Shown in pieces: positions 8,116-18,671 of a DNA stretch of 64,000 nucleotides. The stretch spans positions 1 through 64,000 of the forward strand of contig NZ_JAKSXY010000083.1 in NCBI RefSeq assembly GCF_022829445.1, written 5' to 3'. Origin of the DNA: Methylobacterium sp. J-068 (GTDB taxonomy: Bacteria > Pseudomonadota > Alphaproteobacteria > Rhizobiales > Beijerinckiaceae). A program made the position numbers and the translations under genes. The notes under the pieces are model-generated. The model had not been told where the DNA came from and did not search any database. It worked only from the letters and a program-made list of their open reading frames with translations. How positions within the stretch are numbered: the first letter of the stretch is position 1; each line of letters begins with the position of its first letter.

Positions 8116-10604
8116 GTGCCCCTCGGCTTGACCCGCCGGGTGGGCGGCTCCGCCACCGGGTCCTCGGGCCAGGGATGGCGGGGATAGCGCCCGCGCATCT
8201 CCGAGCGCACGGCGCTCCACGACCCGCGCCAGAAGCCCGGCAGGTCGCGGGTGATCTGGATCGGCCGCGAGGCCGGCGAGAGCAGGTGGAGCACGAGGGG
8301 GATGCGCCCGCCCGCGATGCTCGGGTGACGTTCGAGGCCGAACAACTCCTGCACCCGCACGGCGAGAACGGGGCCGCCCTCGGCCTCGTAGTCGAGGGGA
8401 ATGCGCGAGCCGGTGGGCACCTCCACATGGGTCGGCGCCTCGGCCTCGAGGCGGGCCCGCAGCTCCCAGGGCAGCAAGGCCTGCAGCGCGCGCGCAAGAT
8501 CGTCGGCGCCGATCGCCTCCAGGCTGGTCCGGCCGACGATCTCGGGCGCGAGCCAGGTCTCGATCGTCTCGCCGAGGCGCGCGTCGGACAGGTCCGGCCA
8601 CGTCGCCGGATCGGCCGCGCGCAGGAAGGCGAGGCGCGCCCGCCATTGCGCGAGGGCTGGCGTCCAGGGCAGGCCCGCGAGCCCGATCTCCGCGATGCCG
8701 CGCGCCAGGGTCTCGGCGGAGGCCAGATCCTGCGGCACCGGCAGGGTGCGCTCGCCCAGCGTCAGCGCGCCGAGGCGCCGCAGCGAGCGGGCGCGAAGCG
8801 CGCGGGCGCCCCTGTCGAACGTCACCTTCGTCACCGCCGCGATCCGATCCGGGAACAGCGCCTCGATCGCCTCCAGGGCGATGGGGGCGGCCGCCAGGAT
8901 GCGGGCATTCGCGGCCGTCCCGGTGATGTCGGCGACGACGAGGAACGGCATGCGCGCCAGGGCCGAAGCCGGATCGACGCGCCCGGCCCGGCCATTGGCC
9001 ATGACGAACTCGCCGTCGCGGCCCCGCGCCCGCGCGACGCGGTCCGGATAGGCCAGGGCGAGGAGCGGACCGGCCTCCGACAGGTCCACGGACGGGTCGC
9101 CCCGCGCCGTGCGGGCGAAGGCCTCGGCCTGCCGCGCCCAGCCCTGGGCCAGGCGCCGCATGTCGGCGGCGCGCGGTGCCCGGTCGCGAACGAAGCGTTC
9201 GACCCTGTGCGTGACGTCGGCATCGTCGCCGCCGAGCCCGCGCTCCACCAGCACGGCGGCGAGGTCCGCCGCCGCGCGCGCCTGACCGTGACCCGCCGCC
9301 CCCACCACCATGCGGGCGAGGCGCGGGGGCAGGGGAAGGGCGCGCAAGGCGCTCCCCGTCCCGGTGAGCCGGCCATCCGCCGCGATCGCATCGAGGTCCC
9401 GCAGCATCGCGCGTGCCTCGGTCAGCGCGGGGGCGGGCGGGGCATCCAGGAAGGCGAGGGTGGTGGGGTCGGCCACACCCCAGGCCGCGCAGTCGAGGAG
9501 GAGCCCCGATAAATCGGCGGCCAGGATCTCGGGCCGGGTGAACGGCTCCAGCGCGGCTGTGGCGGCCTCCGACCAGAGGCGGTGGCAGATGCCGGGCTCC
9601 GTGCGGCCGGCCCGGCCCCGGCGCTGGTCGACGGAGGCGCGCGACGCCCGCGCGGTGACGAGGCGGGTCAGACCGAGGCCCGGCTCGTAGACCGGCACCC
9701 GCGACAGCCCCGAATCGACCACGATGCGCACGCCCTGGATGGTGAGCGAAGTCTCCGCGATGCTGGTGGCGAGCACCACCTTGCGCCGGCCGGGAGGCGC
9801 GGGCGCCACCGCCCGGTCCTGCTCGGCCGGCGTCAGCGCGCCGTAGAGCGGCGCGATCTCGGTCGCGTCGTCGATCTTTTCCGCCAGCAGCGTCGCCACG
9901 CGGCGGATCTCGCCCTGTCCGGGCAGGAAGGCGAGGACGGAGCCGGGATCGGCGCGCAGGGCCCGCAGGATGGCCTCGGCCATCACCTCCTCGATGCGCC
10001 GGTTCGGGTCGCGCTCCCAGTGCCGCGTCTCCACCGGATAGGCGCGGCCCTCCGAGGCGATGACCGGCGCGTCGCCGAGGAGCCGCGCGACGCGGGCGCC
10101 GTCGAGGGTCGCGGACATCACGAGGATGCGCAGGTCCTCGCGCAGGGCACCCTGCGCGTCGAGCGCCAGGGCGAGCCCGAGATCCGCGTCGAGGGAACGC
10201 TCGTGGAACTCGTCGAACAGCACGGCGCCGACGCCCGTCAGTTCCGGGTCGTCGAGGATCATCCGGGTGAACACGCCCTCGGTGACCACCTCGATCCGGG
10301 TCCGCGCCGAAATCTTGGACCCGAGCCGGACCCGCAGGCCGACGGTGTCGCCGACGCGCTCGCCGAGGGTGGCCGCCATGCGCTCCGCTGCGCCGCGCGC
10401 CGCCAGGCGCCGTGGTTCGAGGAGGATGATCTTGCGGCCCGCGAGCCAAGGGGTCTCGAGGAGTGCCAGGGGAACGCGGGTGGTCTTACCCGCGCCCGGC
10501 GGCGCCACCAGCACGGCCGACGACCGATCTTCGAGCGCCTCGCGAAGCGCGGGCAGGGCGACCTCGATAGGGAGATCGCGGTTGTTTGCGGATTCGGGCG
10601 CCAT
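8112..10604 (-). CDS. hrpB: ATP-dependent helicase HrpB
   Basis: HrpB is a DEAH-family (SF2) putative RNA helicase. The product is 830 residues, the usual size. Seen in order are Walker A (APPGAGKTTRVPL, about residue 36), the Walker B variant LFDEFHERSLD, motif III MSATLDG, the helicase C region with TSIAETSLTIQGV and QRRGRAGR, then the winged-helix/HA2 part and the HrpB C-terminal domain (about 690-825). The start at 10604 (MAPESANN) is preferred to an upstream ATG at 10652 because the extra 16 residues are arginine-rich and unlike the family. Cellular role remains poorly defined. The DUF805 gene is coupled at its 3' end. Confidence 0.93.
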   Translation of the reverse strand: MAPESANNRDLPIEVALPALREALEDRSSAVLVAPPGAGKTTRVPLALLETPWLAGRKIILLEPRRLAARGAAERMAATLGERVGDTVGLRVRLGSKISARTRIEVVTEGVFTRMILDDPELTGVGAVLFDEFHERSLDADLGLALALDAQGALREDLRILVMSATLDGARVARLLGDAPVIASEGRAYPVETRHWERDPNRRIEEVMAEAILRALRADPGSVLAFLPGQGEIRRVATLLAEKIDDATEIAPLYGALTPAEQDRAVAPAPPGRRKVVLATSIAETSLTIQGVRIVVDSGLSRVPVYEPGLGLTRLVTARASRASVDQRRGRAGRTEPGICHRLWSEAATAALEPFTRPEILAADLSGLLLDCAAWGVADPTTLAFLDAPPAPALTEARAMLRDLDAIAADGRLTGTGSALRALPLPPRLARMVVGAAGHGQARAAADLAAVLVERGLGGDDADVTHRVERFVRDRAPRAADMRRLAQGWARQAEAFARTARGDPSVDLSEAGPLLALAYPDRVARARGRDGEFVMANGRAGRVDPASALARMPFLVVADITGTAANARILAAAPIALEAIEALFPDRIAAVTKVTFDRGARALRARSLRRLGALTLGERTLPVPQDLASAETLARGIAEIGLAGLPWTPALAQWRARLAFLRAADPATWPDLSDARLGETIETWLAPEIVGRTSLEAIGADDLARALQALLPWELRARLEAEAPTHVEVPTGSRIPLDYEAEGGPVLAVRVQELFGLERHPSIAGGRIPLVLHLLSPASRPIQITRDLPGFWRGSWSAVRSEMRGRYPRHPWPEDPVAEPPTRRVKPRGT

Positions 10605-10860
10605 CGCCCGTGCTCGTGCCGCGAACCGCCCGTCACCGCAAGACGGGACCACCGGATGGCAAACGGCTTATCAGACCGGTTGATCTTTTCGGGATGGTGG
10701 ATCTGGGCTTCGCTCAGGCGCCGCTCGACTCTCAACGTGTCGTGCCGTGTCGTGAGCGACGGAAAAGAAGGACCGCGCGAGGGCCGGCCCTTCTTTCCGT
10801 CGTCGGACTGTCTCCAACCCGCGCCCGATCCATCGAGGGGGGAACGGATATCGGCTTCGC

Positions 10861-12534
10861 TCAGGCCGCGCGCACGGTCTGGAGGAAACGGACGACCTCG
10901 CTCGAGAGATGCTCGGACTGCCGCGAAAGCTCGGAGGCCGCCGACAGCACCTGGCTGGCCGCAGCGCCTGTCTCCTCCGAGGCCTGCGCCACGCCGCCGA
11001 TGTTGTTCGTCACCTCGCTCGTGCCCACCGATGCCTGGGCGACGTTGCGCACGATCTCCTGGGTCGCAGCCCCTTGCTCATCGACGGCAGCCGCGATGAA
11101 GGAGGCCACGCCGCTGATCTCACGGATGCGCGCGGTGATGGAGCCGATGGCGGAAACGGTCTGTCCCGTCACGCCCTGGATCTGGCCGATCTGTGTGCCG
11201 ATCTCGTCGGTGGCCCGCGCCGTCTGGTTGGCGAGTTCCTTGACCTCGGTGGCGACCACGGCGAACCCCCGACCGGCCTCTCCGGCCCGCGCCGCCTCGA
11301 TGGTCGCGTTCAGGGCCAGCAGGTTGGTCTGGCTCGCAATATTCGAGATCAGCCCGACCATGTCGCCGATCCGGGCCGATGCCTCGCTGAGAGCCCGCAC
11401 CAGACGCAAGGTTTCGTCGGCCTCGCCGACCGCCGTCAGAGCGAGATCGGAGGAGCCGGAGACCTGACGCCCGATCTCCTTCACGGAACTCCCGAGCTCC
11501 TCGGCGGCGGCCGCCACGGTCTGGACATTCGCGGCGGCTTCGTTGGCGGCTCCCGCGACCGCGATGGACTGGCTCGCGGTCTGCGACGCCGTGACCGTCA
11601 TGGTCTGGGCCGTGGCCTGCAATTCCGTGGCGGACGACGAAACCATTCCGACGATGCCGCCGACCGCCTGCTCGAAGGCGTCCGCCATCTGCTGCATCCC
11701 GGCCTTGCGTTGCGTCTCGGCATCGAGGCGCGCCTGGGCGGTCTCCGCCTCCAGCTGCCGCGTCTGGACCATGTTGTCCTTGAACACCCGCACGGCACCC
11801 GCCATCGCGCCGATCTCGTCCTTGCGCTCCGCGTCGGCGATCTCGGTCGTCAGGTCGCCGCCGGCCAGACGCTCCATGGTGGCGGTCATGCGGCGCAGCG
11901 GGCGGCACACTTGGATCAGCACCGTATAGATACCATAGCCGATGGCGGCGATCGCGAAGGCCATGGAGGTCAACAACGCGATGCGGGACCATTCGGAGAT
12001 CCGATCCGAACGATCGAACTCGACTTGGGCTTCATTGACCTGGAGAAGATTGAGTTTGGCGAGGCTGGCGTTCGACGCATCCACGGCCGCCAGCAAGTTC
12101 GTATGCGTGGCGTCGAAATCCTGGTCTCCGCCGGCGGTCAGACGACGAACGATCTCGGCCAAGGCCGCGTCGGTCTCGATCTGACGCTCCTTATAGGCCG
12201 CGATGAGAGCCTTCTCCTCAGGGGTCAGGTAAGTCATCAGGTAGGCGGACCACTGCGCGTCGAACTTCTTGCGGCTCGCCGCAATGCTCTCCCTGGCGGT
12301 CTCGTTGGCGATCTGCTTGCTCCTGAGCCGTCGCGAGATGGCGACGATCTCGTCGTTGGCATCCCGCATCAGACTGAACTGCCGGAGTGGAACGACCCGA
12401 TCGCTGAATACGGATTTAAAGCTGTCGTAGTTCCAGGAAAGCGCCATGTTCCCGATGGCCGTCGCTCCGACCAGAAGCAATCCCATGATCGATATGACCA
12501 GAATGAGGCGACCCTGAACCGTGGAGATCATCAC
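10861..12534 (-). CDS. Methyl-accepting chemotaxis protein (four-helix-bundle sensor)
   Basis: An inner-membrane chemoreceptor of 557 residues. Residues about 8-30 form the first membrane helix. About 31-180 form a periplasmic helical sensor consistent with 4HB_MCP. A second membrane helix lies at about 185-207 ([19 protein letters not shown]), then HAMP (about 208-262), a coiled coil and the MA signalling domain. The signalling hairpin tip and adaptation region are visible in [20 protein letters not shown] and [20 protein letters not shown]. No C-terminal CheR-tethering pentapeptide is present; the protein ends [11 protein letters not shown], closely like the second receptor at 34.8-36.9 kb. 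The gene is transcribed from an AT-rich upstream region. Ligand unknown. Confidence 0.92.
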   Translation of the reverse strand: MMISTVQGRLILVISIMGLLLVGATAIGNMALSWNYDSFKSVFSDRVVPLRQFSLMRDANDEIVAISRRLRSKQIANETARESIAASRKKFDAQWSAYLMTYLTPEEKALIAAYKERQIETDAALAEIVRRLTAGGDQDFDATHTNLLAAVDASNASLAKLNLLQVNEAQVEFDRSDRISEWSRIALLTSMAFAIAAIGYGIYTVLIQVCRPLRRMTATMERLAGGDLTTEIADAERKDEIGAMAGAVRVFKDNMVQTRQLEAETAQARLDAETQRKAGMQQMADAFEQAVGGIVGMVSSSATELQATAQTMTVTASQTASQSIAVAGAANEAAANVQTVAAAAEELGSSVKEIGRQVSGSSDLALTAVGEADETLRLVRALSEASARIGDMVGLISNIASQTNLLALNATIEAARAGEAGRGFAVVATEVKELANQTARATDEIGTQIGQIQGVTGQTVSAIGSITARIREISGVASFIAAAVDEQGAATQEIVRNVAQASVGTSEVTNNIGGVAQASEETGAAASQVLSAASELSRQSEHLSSEVVRFLQTVRAA

Positions 12535-12977
12535 ATAACCCCAGAATAGAATAGTAGGCGGCGAACCACCGCGACGCTCGGCGTGAAGGGAAAGGGTAGG
12601 CAGCCCGCTATTTTTTTAGGACAAAAAGGTTAAATGCGAATTAATCCGTAAATCATCGAATTTGTAATTCAATAAAGTATCGGAAAGATAGTTTTCTTTT
12701 GAAACAAAATTAAATCTTTTGCTGTAACATTTACATCTATAGATGACTATACTTGTCTAGTTGACGGGATCAAAATTTGAGTAATCGAAAGCCGGTCCGA
12801 TTTGATATCGACTTCAAATCTTTGCGAGGATGCGGTGGACACCGCTCGATCGATCCCGACGCGACCGGATCGACCCGATGGGCGATGCATCGGCCGAAGG
12901 ATGATCGCGGAACGGAAACCCACATGGCGACTTGTCGCATCGACGCCCGCTCGGGGCATCCACGAAAGACGAACCGA
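12535..12977. promoter_or_regulatory. AT-rich divergent intergenic region
   Basis: This 443-base gap separates the reverse chemoreceptor from the forward His-rich gene. Roughly 12600-12780 is strikingly AT-rich for this genome, with runs such as TATTTTTTTAGG and GAAACAAAATTAAATC. I see no gene in it: the only open frame starts in this stretch and runs into the His-rich gene, but its upstream part has no secretion signal and looks like an extension. It most likely holds promoters for both neighbours, possibly with a nucleoid-protein binding site, which is inference. Confidence 0.5.
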
Positions 12978-13271
12978 ATGACCAAGATCGCGATCGCTCT
13001 GGCTGCCAGCACGTTGCTCGGCGCCTTTGGACTGACCTCCGCGTCGGCCGCCCCCGTCATGCCGGCCCCGGCCGTGACGCTCGCCGGTGATCAGGCCGTC
13101 GATCAGGTGGCCTACCGCCGCCATCACCACGGCATGCGCCATCACCGTCATCACCGCCGCATGCACCGCATGCCGCGCTCGCGCATGATGAGCGATCCGA
13201 ATTCCCGCAACCCCTCGCAGCCGGGCTACCAGCAGCAGAAGGGCAACACCTCGGGCGGCCCGCGCTACTGA
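12978..13271 (+). CDS. Small histidine-rich secreted protein
   Basis: A 97-residue protein. Residues 1-24 form a clear signal peptide (MTKIAIALAASTLLGAFGLT, then SASA before the predicted cleavage). The mature part contains a dense His/Arg/Met block at about 46-70 (RRHHHGMRHHRHHRRMHRMP) followed by a polar Ser/Asn/Pro/Gln tail. This composition suggests a periplasmic metal-binding or cationic protein; I do not recognise a named family. ATG 12978 is preferred because it begins directly with the signal peptide; an in-frame ATG at 12924 would add a charged leader that hides it. A strong hairpin terminator follows at 13296. Confidence 0.65.
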   Translation: MTKIAIALAASTLLGAFGLTSASAAPVMPAPAVTLAGDQAVDQVAYRRHHHGMRHHRHHRRMHRMPRSRMMSDPNSRNPSQPGYQQQKGNTSGGPRY

Positions 13272-13295
13272 GTTCCACACGATCCACGTGACGGG

Positions 13296-13328
13296 AGGGT
13301 CGGCGCGCGGAGCGCGCCGGCCCTTTCT
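13296..13328 (+). terminator. Rho-independent-type terminator after the His-rich gene
   Basis: AGGGTCGGCGCGC pairs with GCGCGCCGGCCCT around a GGA loop (one wobble pair), followed by TTCTC. It lies 25 bases past the stop and about 95 bases before mutS. Confidence 0.7.
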
Positions 13329-13421
13329 CATGTCTGCGGCCTCGCGCTTCTCCACGCTTCTCCCCAGGCGAAGCGGAGGCCGGCGCTGATTCTCGGGCGC
13401 CCGCTCTGCTATGCTGGGGCC

Positions 13422-16169
13422 ATGTCTCAGCGCCTCGCCCGATCGGTCCCGAAGACCGGTGCCGCCCCGTCGGACTACACGACGAGCGCGGCGGTCCTCG
13501 ACACGGCCGGCGCCACGCCGATGATGGCGCAGTACATCGAGATCAAGGCCGCCAACACCGATTGCCTCCTGTTCTACCGGATGGGCGACTTCTACGAGCT
13601 GTTCTTCGAGGACGCGGAGATCGCCTCGCGGGCCCTCGGCATCGTGCTGACGAAGCGCGGCAAGCATGGCGGCGCCGACATTCCGATGTGCGGCGTGCCC
13701 GTGGAGCGCTCGGACGATTACCTCAGCCGCTTGATCGCGCTCGGCCACCGGGTCGCGGTCTGTGCCCAGACCGAGGACCCGGCCGAAGCCAAGAAGCGCG
13801 GGCCGAAATCCGTGGTGCGGCGCGAGGTCGTGCGCCTCGTCACGCCCGGCACCATCACGGAGGACCGGCTCCTCGATCCCGCCCGCGCCAACGTCCTGCT
13901 GGCTCTGGGCCGCCGCAAGGCGAGCGACGCCTCCCTCGTCTACGGGCTGGCGGCCCTCGACATCTCGACGGGGCGCTTCTCCCTGAGCGAGGTTCCGGCC
14001 ACCGAACTCGCCTCGGCCATCGCCCGGCACGAACCGCGCGAGATCGTGATGTCGGAGACGATCCACGCCGATCCGGCGCTCGCGCGCCTCTGGCGGGAGA
14101 TCCCCGCGCCCGTGACGCCGCTGCCGCAGGCGGAGCTCGAACCGGCCTCGGCCGAGCGCCGCATCAAGGCGCAGTTCGGCGTCTCGACCCTGGACGGCTT
14201 CGGGCAGTTCGGGCGCGCCGAACTCGCCGCCGCCGGGGCGGCCCTGCTCTACGTCGAGCGCACCCAGATCGGCGCCCGCCCGACCCTCTCGCCGCCGACG
14301 CGGGAATCGACCGGCGCGACCCTGTCCATCGACGCCTCGACGCGCGCCAACCTCGAACTCACCCGCACGCTCTCCGGCGAGCGGCGGGGCAGCCTGCTCG
14401 ACGCGATCGACCGCACGGTCTCGGCGAGCGGGGCGCGGCTGCTGGCCGAGCACCTCGCGGGTCCGCTGACCGACCTCGCGGGCATCCGCCGGCGCCACGC
14501 GGCGGTGGAGTTCCTGGCCGAGAACGGCCCGGTGCGGGCGGATTTTCGCGACAACCTCGCCCGCGCGCCGGACCTCGCCCGCGCCCTCGCGCGTCTCGGA
14601 CTCGGACGCGGCGGCCCGCGCGACCTCGCGGCCCTGCGCGACGGCCTGGACGCGGCACGAGCCCTGGCTCAGCGCTGCGCCGGCCTCGACGCGCTGCCCG
14701 AGAACCTCGCGACCCTGGCCGCCTGCCTCGCGGCGGTGGATGCCGAACTCGTGGCGGAACTCCACGCGGCGCTCGCCGACGACCTGCCCCTGAAGCGCCA
14801 GGACGGCGGCTTCGTGCGGGCCGGCTACGACGCCGAGATCGACGAGAACCGCCTGCTCGGCCACGATTCGCGAAAAGTCATCGCCGCCCTGCAGGCGCGC
14901 TACGCCGAGGAGACCGGCTGCCGCACCCTGCGGATCAAGCACAACAACATGCTCGGCTACTACATCGAGGTGCCGCAGGGGGTGGGCGAGGCCTGCCTGA
15001 AGGGCGTGATGCGGGAGACCTTCATCCATCGCCAGACCATGGTCGACGCGATGCGCTTCACCAGCGTCGAGCTCGGGCAGCTGGAGAGCCGCATCTCCGG
15101 CGCCTCCGAGCGCGCGCTGGCCCTGGAGGGCGCGGTGTTCGAGCGTCTCGCCGCCCGCATCCTGGCGCAGGCGCCGGCCATCGCCGAGGTCGCCGAGGCG
15201 CTGGCCGGCCTCGATGTGACCGCCTCGCACGCCGAACTCGCGGTCGAGCGCGACTGGCGCCGTCCCGTCGTCGACGAGGGCTACGGCTTCGTGGTGGAGG
15301 GCGGGCGCCATCCCGTGGTCGAGGCGGCGCTCCGCCAATCCGGCGCGCCCTTCATCGCCAACGATTGCGACCTCTCCGGCGAGGCGCGCGGCCGCATCCG
15401 CCTCATCACCGGCCCGAACATGGGCGGCAAGTCGACCTTCCTGCGCCAGAACGCCCTGATCGCCGTGCTGGCGCAGATCGGCGCCTTCGTGCCGGCGGCC
15501 CGCGTGCGGCTCGGCCTCGTCGACCGCCTGTTCTCCCGCGTGGGCGCGGCCGACGACCTCGCGCGCGGCCAGTCGACCTTCATGGTCGAGATGGTCGAGA
15601 CCGCCGCGATCCTGAACCAGGCGACCCGGCGCTCCCTCGTCATCCTCGACGAGATCGGGCGTGGCACCGCGACCTTCGACGGCCTCTCCATCGCCTGGGC
15701 CTGCCTGGAGCACCTGCACGAGCAGAACGGCTGCCGCGCGCTGTTCGCCACGCATTTCCACGAACTGACGGCTTTGGGCCAGCGCCTCTCGCATCTCGAC
15801 AACGCGACCCTGCGGGTGGCCGAGCACAAGGGCCAGGTCGTGTTCCTGCACGAGGTGGTGCCGGGCGTGGCCGAGCGCTCCTACGGCCTCCAGGTGGCCC
15901 GTCTGGCGGGGCTGCCCGCCGGGGTCATCGCCCGCGCCGGCTCCATCCTGAAGCACCTGGAGAAGGCGGAGCGCGACCGGCCCTCGCGGCCCCGGATCGA
16001 CGACCTGCCGCTGTTTGCCAATCTCAGCCCGCCACCGATGCCGGAGCCGGAGGCGGACGCGCCGGAGGACGGGCTGCGTCTCGCCCTCGACGCGATCGAC
16101 CCGGATGCGCTGACACCGCGCGAGGCGCTGGAGGCGCTCTACCGGCTGAAGGCCTTGGGCGCGGGCTGA
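13422..16169 (+). CDS. mutS: DNA mismatch repair protein MutS
   Basis: MutS recognises mismatches and insertion/deletion loops and starts methyl-independent or MutL-dependent repair. The product is 915 residues. The N-terminal mismatch-binding motif is present ([12 protein letters not shown], with the intercalating Phe and the Glu of F-x-E), near residues 51-60. Connector, lever and clamp domains follow, then the ABC-type ATPase: Walker [10 protein letters not shown], signature region [11 protein letters not shown], Walker [17 protein letters not shown], and [14 protein letters not shown] switch ([14 protein letters not shown]). The C-terminus has the usual short dimerisation tail. ATG 13422 gives a normal N-terminal extension before [11 protein letters not shown] very long reverse open frame across the gene is an artefact of high-GC third positions. 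Confidence 0.97.
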   Translation: MSQRLARSVPKTGAAPSDYTTSAAVLDTAGATPMMAQYIEIKAANTDCLLFYRMGDFYELFFEDAEIASRALGIVLTKRGKHGGADIPMCGVPVERSDDYLSRLIALGHRVAVCAQTEDPAEAKKRGPKSVVRREVVRLVTPGTITEDRLLDPARANVLLALGRRKASDASLVYGLAALDISTGRFSLSEVPATELASAIARHEPREIVMSETIHADPALARLWREIPAPVTPLPQAELEPASAERRIKAQFGVSTLDGFGQFGRAELAAAGAALLYVERTQIGARPTLSPPTRESTGATLSIDASTRANLELTRTLSGERRGSLLDAIDRTVSASGARLLAEHLAGPLTDLAGIRRRHAAVEFLAENGPVRADFRDNLARAPDLARALARLGLGRGGPRDLAALRDGLDAARALAQRCAGLDALPENLATLAACLAAVDAELVAELHAALADDLPLKRQDGGFVRAGYDAEIDENRLLGHDSRKVIAALQARYAEETGCRTLRIKHNNMLGYYIEVPQGVGEACLKGVMRETFIHRQTMVDAMRFTSVELGQLESRISGASERALALEGAVFERLAARILAQAPAIAEVAEALAGLDVTASHAELAVERDWRRPVVDEGYGFVVEGGRHPVVEAALRQSGAPFIANDCDLSGEARGRIRLITGPNMGGKSTFLRQNALIAVLAQIGAFVPAARVRLGLVDRLFSRVGAADDLARGQSTFMVEMVETAAILNQATRRSLVILDEIGRGTATFDGLSIAWACLEHLHEQNGCRALFATHFHELTALGQRLSHLDNATLRVAEHKGQVVFLHEVVPGVAERSYGLQVARLAGLPAGVIARAGSILKHLEKAERDRPSRPRIDDLPLFANLSPPPMPEPEADAPEDGLRLALDAIDPDALTPREALEALYRLKALGAG

Positions 16170-16243
16170 GCGAAGCCCAAACCCGCCATCCCGAAGGGAG
16201 CAACCGGATACGGCATGAGGCGCCGGCGCCGCACATTCACGCC

Positions 16244-17746
16244 TCAGATCGTCTGGTTGTAGGCCCCGACCTCCGGGTTCTCGCGCAGGATCGCGTCGAC
16301 GGCCTTGAACATCGCGTGCAGGCGCGCTTCCGATGCCGGGCTCTCGATCACCACGACGAGTTCCGGCTTGTTCGAGGAGGCGCGCACCAGGCCCCAGGTG
16401 CCGTCCTCCGTGGTGACGCGGATGCCGTTCACCGTGACCACATCGGTGATCCGCGATCCCGCGATGGGCTCGCCGGCCGCGTGTATCGCCTTCAGGCGCG
16501 CCGTGACGGTGTCGACCACCCCGTACTTCACCTCGTCCGCGCAGTGCGGCGACATGGTGGGCGAGCCCCAGGTCTTGGGGAGCGCGCGGTAGAGGTCCGC
16601 CATGGAGGCCTCCGGGTTGCGGTCCAGCATCTCGATCACCGCGATGGCGGTGAGGAGGCCGTCGTCGTAGCCGCGCCCGATCGGCTCGTTGAAGAAGAAG
16701 TGGCCCGACTTCTCGAATCCGGCCAGCGCCCCGAGTTCGTTGACCCGGCGCTTGATGTAGGAATGCCCGGTCTTCCAGTAATCGGTCTTCACGCCCTGCG
16801 CCTGAAGCGCCGGGTCGCTGTGGTAGAGTCCGGTGGACTTCACGTCGACCACGAAGGTCGCGCCGGGATGCAGCTTCGAGAGGTCGCGCGCGAGCATCAC
16901 CCCGATCTTGTCGGCGAAGATCTCCGCGCCCTCGTCGTCGACCACGCCGCAGCGGTCGCCGTCGCCGTCGAAGCCGAGGCCCACATCGGCGCCGTGTTCC
17001 TTCACCGCGTGCGCGATGGCATGGAGCATCTCCATGTCCTCGGGGTTCGGGTTGTAGCGCGGGAAGGTGTAGTCGGGCGCGACGTCGAGGGGGATGACCT
17101 CGACGCCGAGCGCTTCGAGGAGCCGGGGCGCGAAGGCGCCCGCCGTGCCGTTGCCGCAGGCCGCCACCACCTTGAGCTTGCGGGTGATCGGCTTGGCCCG
17201 GCCCTTCAGGTCCGCGAGGTAGGTCTCGGCGAAACCTTCCACGAATTCATAGGAGCCGCCGTCGCGGTACCGGTAGGTGCCGCCCAGGACGATCTCCTTG
17301 AGGCGGGTCATCTCGTCGGGACCGAAGGTCATCGGGCGGTTCGCGCCCATCTTCACGCCGGTCCAGCCGTTGTCGTTGTGCGAGGCGGTGACCATCGCCA
17401 CGCAGGGGCAGTCGAGGGCGAACTGGCCGAAATAAGCCATCGGCGACAGGGCGAGGCCGACATCCTTCACCCGCAGGCCGGCGGCCTGCATGCCGGCGAT
17501 CAGCGCCAGCTTGATCGAGGACGAGTAGGCCCGGAAATCGTGCCCGGTGACGATGTCCGGGCGCACGCCCATCTCGTGCACCAGCGTGCCGATGCCGAGC
17601 CCGAGCGCCTGAACGCCCATCAGGTTGATCTCGTCGGGGAAGAGCCAGCGCGCGTCGTACTCGCGAAACCCGGTGGGCTTCACCAGCGGCGATTGCTCGA
17701 AGGCGAAGGTGTTGGGCTTCAGGGAAGCGTGCGGCTTGGGAAACAT
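16244..17746 (-). CDS. Phosphomannomutase/phosphoglucomutase (alpha-D-phosphohexomutase)
   Basis: A 500-residue member of the alpha-D-phosphohexomutase superfamily, interconverting hexose 1- and 6-phosphates through an enzyme-bound phosphoserine. The catalytic serine is in MVTASHNDNGWTGVK, the metal site is GFDGDGDRCGVVD, and the sugar-specificity loop reads FEKSGHFFF (family EMSGH). The C-terminal domain 4 with its phosphate-binding GLVRASSNKPELVVV is present. It supplies Man-1-P/Glc-1-P for polysaccharide or lipopolysaccharide synthesis; whether mannose or glucose is preferred cannot be told. ATG 17746 is chosen because the open frame upstream is Ala/Arg-rich and unlike the family. Confidence 0.92.
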   Translation of the reverse strand: MFPKPHASLKPNTFAFEQSPLVKPTGFREYDARWLFPDEINLMGVQALGLGIGTLVHEMGVRPDIVTGHDFRAYSSSIKLALIAGMQAAGLRVKDVGLALSPMAYFGQFALDCPCVAMVTASHNDNGWTGVKMGANRPMTFGPDEMTRLKEIVLGGTYRYRDGGSYEFVEGFAETYLADLKGRAKPITRKLKVVAACGNGTAGAFAPRLLEALGVEVIPLDVAPDYTFPRYNPNPEDMEMLHAIAHAVKEHGADVGLGFDGDGDRCGVVDDEGAEIFADKIGVMLARDLSKLHPGATFVVDVKSTGLYHSDPALQAQGVKTDYWKTGHSYIKRRVNELGALAGFEKSGHFFFNEPIGRGYDDGLLTAIAVIEMLDRNPEASMADLYRALPKTWGSPTMSPHCADEVKYGVVDTVTARLKAIHAAGEPIAGSRITDVVTVNGIRVTTEDGTWGLVRASSNKPELVVVIESPASEARLHAMFKAVDAILRENPEVGAYNQTI

Positions 17747-17819
17747 CGCGGGCCCTCGTGCGGCGTGCGTGGCGTCGCCGGGGCTTAGCGGAACCCGGCG
17801 CGGCGCGGAAGCGCGGCGC

Positions 17820-18344
17820 TCATCCGCGTAAGGTGAGGCGGCCGCCATTCATGCTGAATTCGTTGAGCCGCTTCAGGAACGACATGCCGAGCAGGCTGGT
17901 CGACAGGCGCCCGCGCGGCATCACCATGCCGTCGACCCCCTGGACCACGATGTTGCCGACCCGCATCGCGGAAATCCGCACCCGCGCGGCGTAGACGGTG
18001 CCGTTGGCCGTCTGCACCGGCAGACGGAAGTCGCGCTCGCTGACGCTCAGGCCGGCGCGCTCCGCATCCTCGTAGGTGAAGGCGCAGGTGGTGGCCCCGG
18101 TATCGACCAGCATCCGCAGGCGCCGGCCGTCGATCACCGCCTCGGTGGCGAAGTGGCCCTGCGAATCGGCGAACAGGGTCTCGGTGTTGGGCCGGAAGGG
18201 CGCGCCCGCGGAACGCGCATCGGCCGGCGGCACGCCGACCGCGGCGCTCGTGAGCGCCGAGCGGTCGAAGCGCTCCGCGAGGCCGACGGCCCAGATCGCC
18301 GCCACGGCCGTGATGCCGAACGCCCATACGATCGGTCGCGTCAT
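17820..18344 (-). CDS. Membrane-anchored retropepsin-like aspartic protease (TIGR02281 type)
   Basis: A 174-residue protein with one N-terminal membrane helix (TRPIVWAFGITAVAAIWAVG) and a clan AA, retropepsin-like domain at about 75-172. The active-site motif is LVDTGATTCAF; the second conserved strand is VVQGVDGMVMPRGRLSTSLLGMSFLKRL. Single-copy retropepsin domains act as homodimers. The domain probably lies in the periplasm, and no substrate is known. The ATG at 18344 has GGAG about nine bases upstream; in-frame ATGs at 18353 and 18362 are possible. It lies downstream of the rplY promoter region, transcribed away from it, and ends 73 bases before the phosphohexomutase start. Confidence 0.82.
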   Translation of the reverse strand: MTRPIVWAFGITAVAAIWAVGLAERFDRSALTSAAVGVPPADARSAGAPFRPNTETLFADSQGHFATEAVIDGRRLRMLVDTGATTCAFTYEDAERAGLSVSERDFRLPVQTANGTVYAARVRISAMRVGNIVVQGVDGMVMPRGRLSTSLLGMSFLKRLNEFSMNGGRLTLRG

Positions 18345-18362
18345 CCATCCCATCTCCGCCAC

Positions 18363-18671
18363 GGGAGATCAGTTTTGCGGGGTGACAGTGAACGAAACGT
18401 CGGGGCGCCGCCGAAAAACGACGCCCGGGAACGATCGATCGCGGAGCATGGTTTCGGATTCGGCACCGGAACATGCCGGATTGCGCGAGCCCTTGGCGGC
18501 CCCGATGGAAACGCCATCGGTTGCACCGCGCGCCGCGAGGCGGTATAGGCCGCGCCAGCGCCCGCCAGACACCCTTGGAGGCACGGGCGCTTCGGGGATC
18601 GGGGTATGGCCGTCCGTTTCGGGCGGCCTTTCGCGTTGGCCCGGAATGTTCATCATCAAAAGGATCACGCC
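18363..18671 (+). promoter_or_regulatory. rplY upstream region with leader hairpin
   Basis: This 309-base divergent gap holds the promoters of the retropepsin gene and rplY. At 18608-18628 GGCCGTCC pairs with GGGCGGCC around a GTTTC loop (one wobble), followed by TTTCG, 43 bases before the rplY start. It could be an attenuator for this ribosomal protein gene. No tRNA or ORF of note was seen. Confidence 0.45.

Noticed and set aside
8116..10449. Upstream extension of the DUF805 reading frame across hrpB
   Set aside because: It lies in another frame of hrpB on the same strand and reads as Arg/Pro low complexity; only the last 157 codons resemble a protein family.
12747..15956. Open frame of about 1,070 codons on the reverse strand opposite mutS
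   Set aside because: It is antisense to a complete mutS, has no recognisable domains and a His/Arg/Glu-rich composition typical of shadow frames in high-GC DNA.
13562..17788. Open frame of about 1,400 codons on the forward strand through mutS and the phosphohexomutase
   Set aside because: Composition is Arg/Pro/Gly-rich, it crosses gene boundaries and lies in the wrong frame of mutS; no family similarity.
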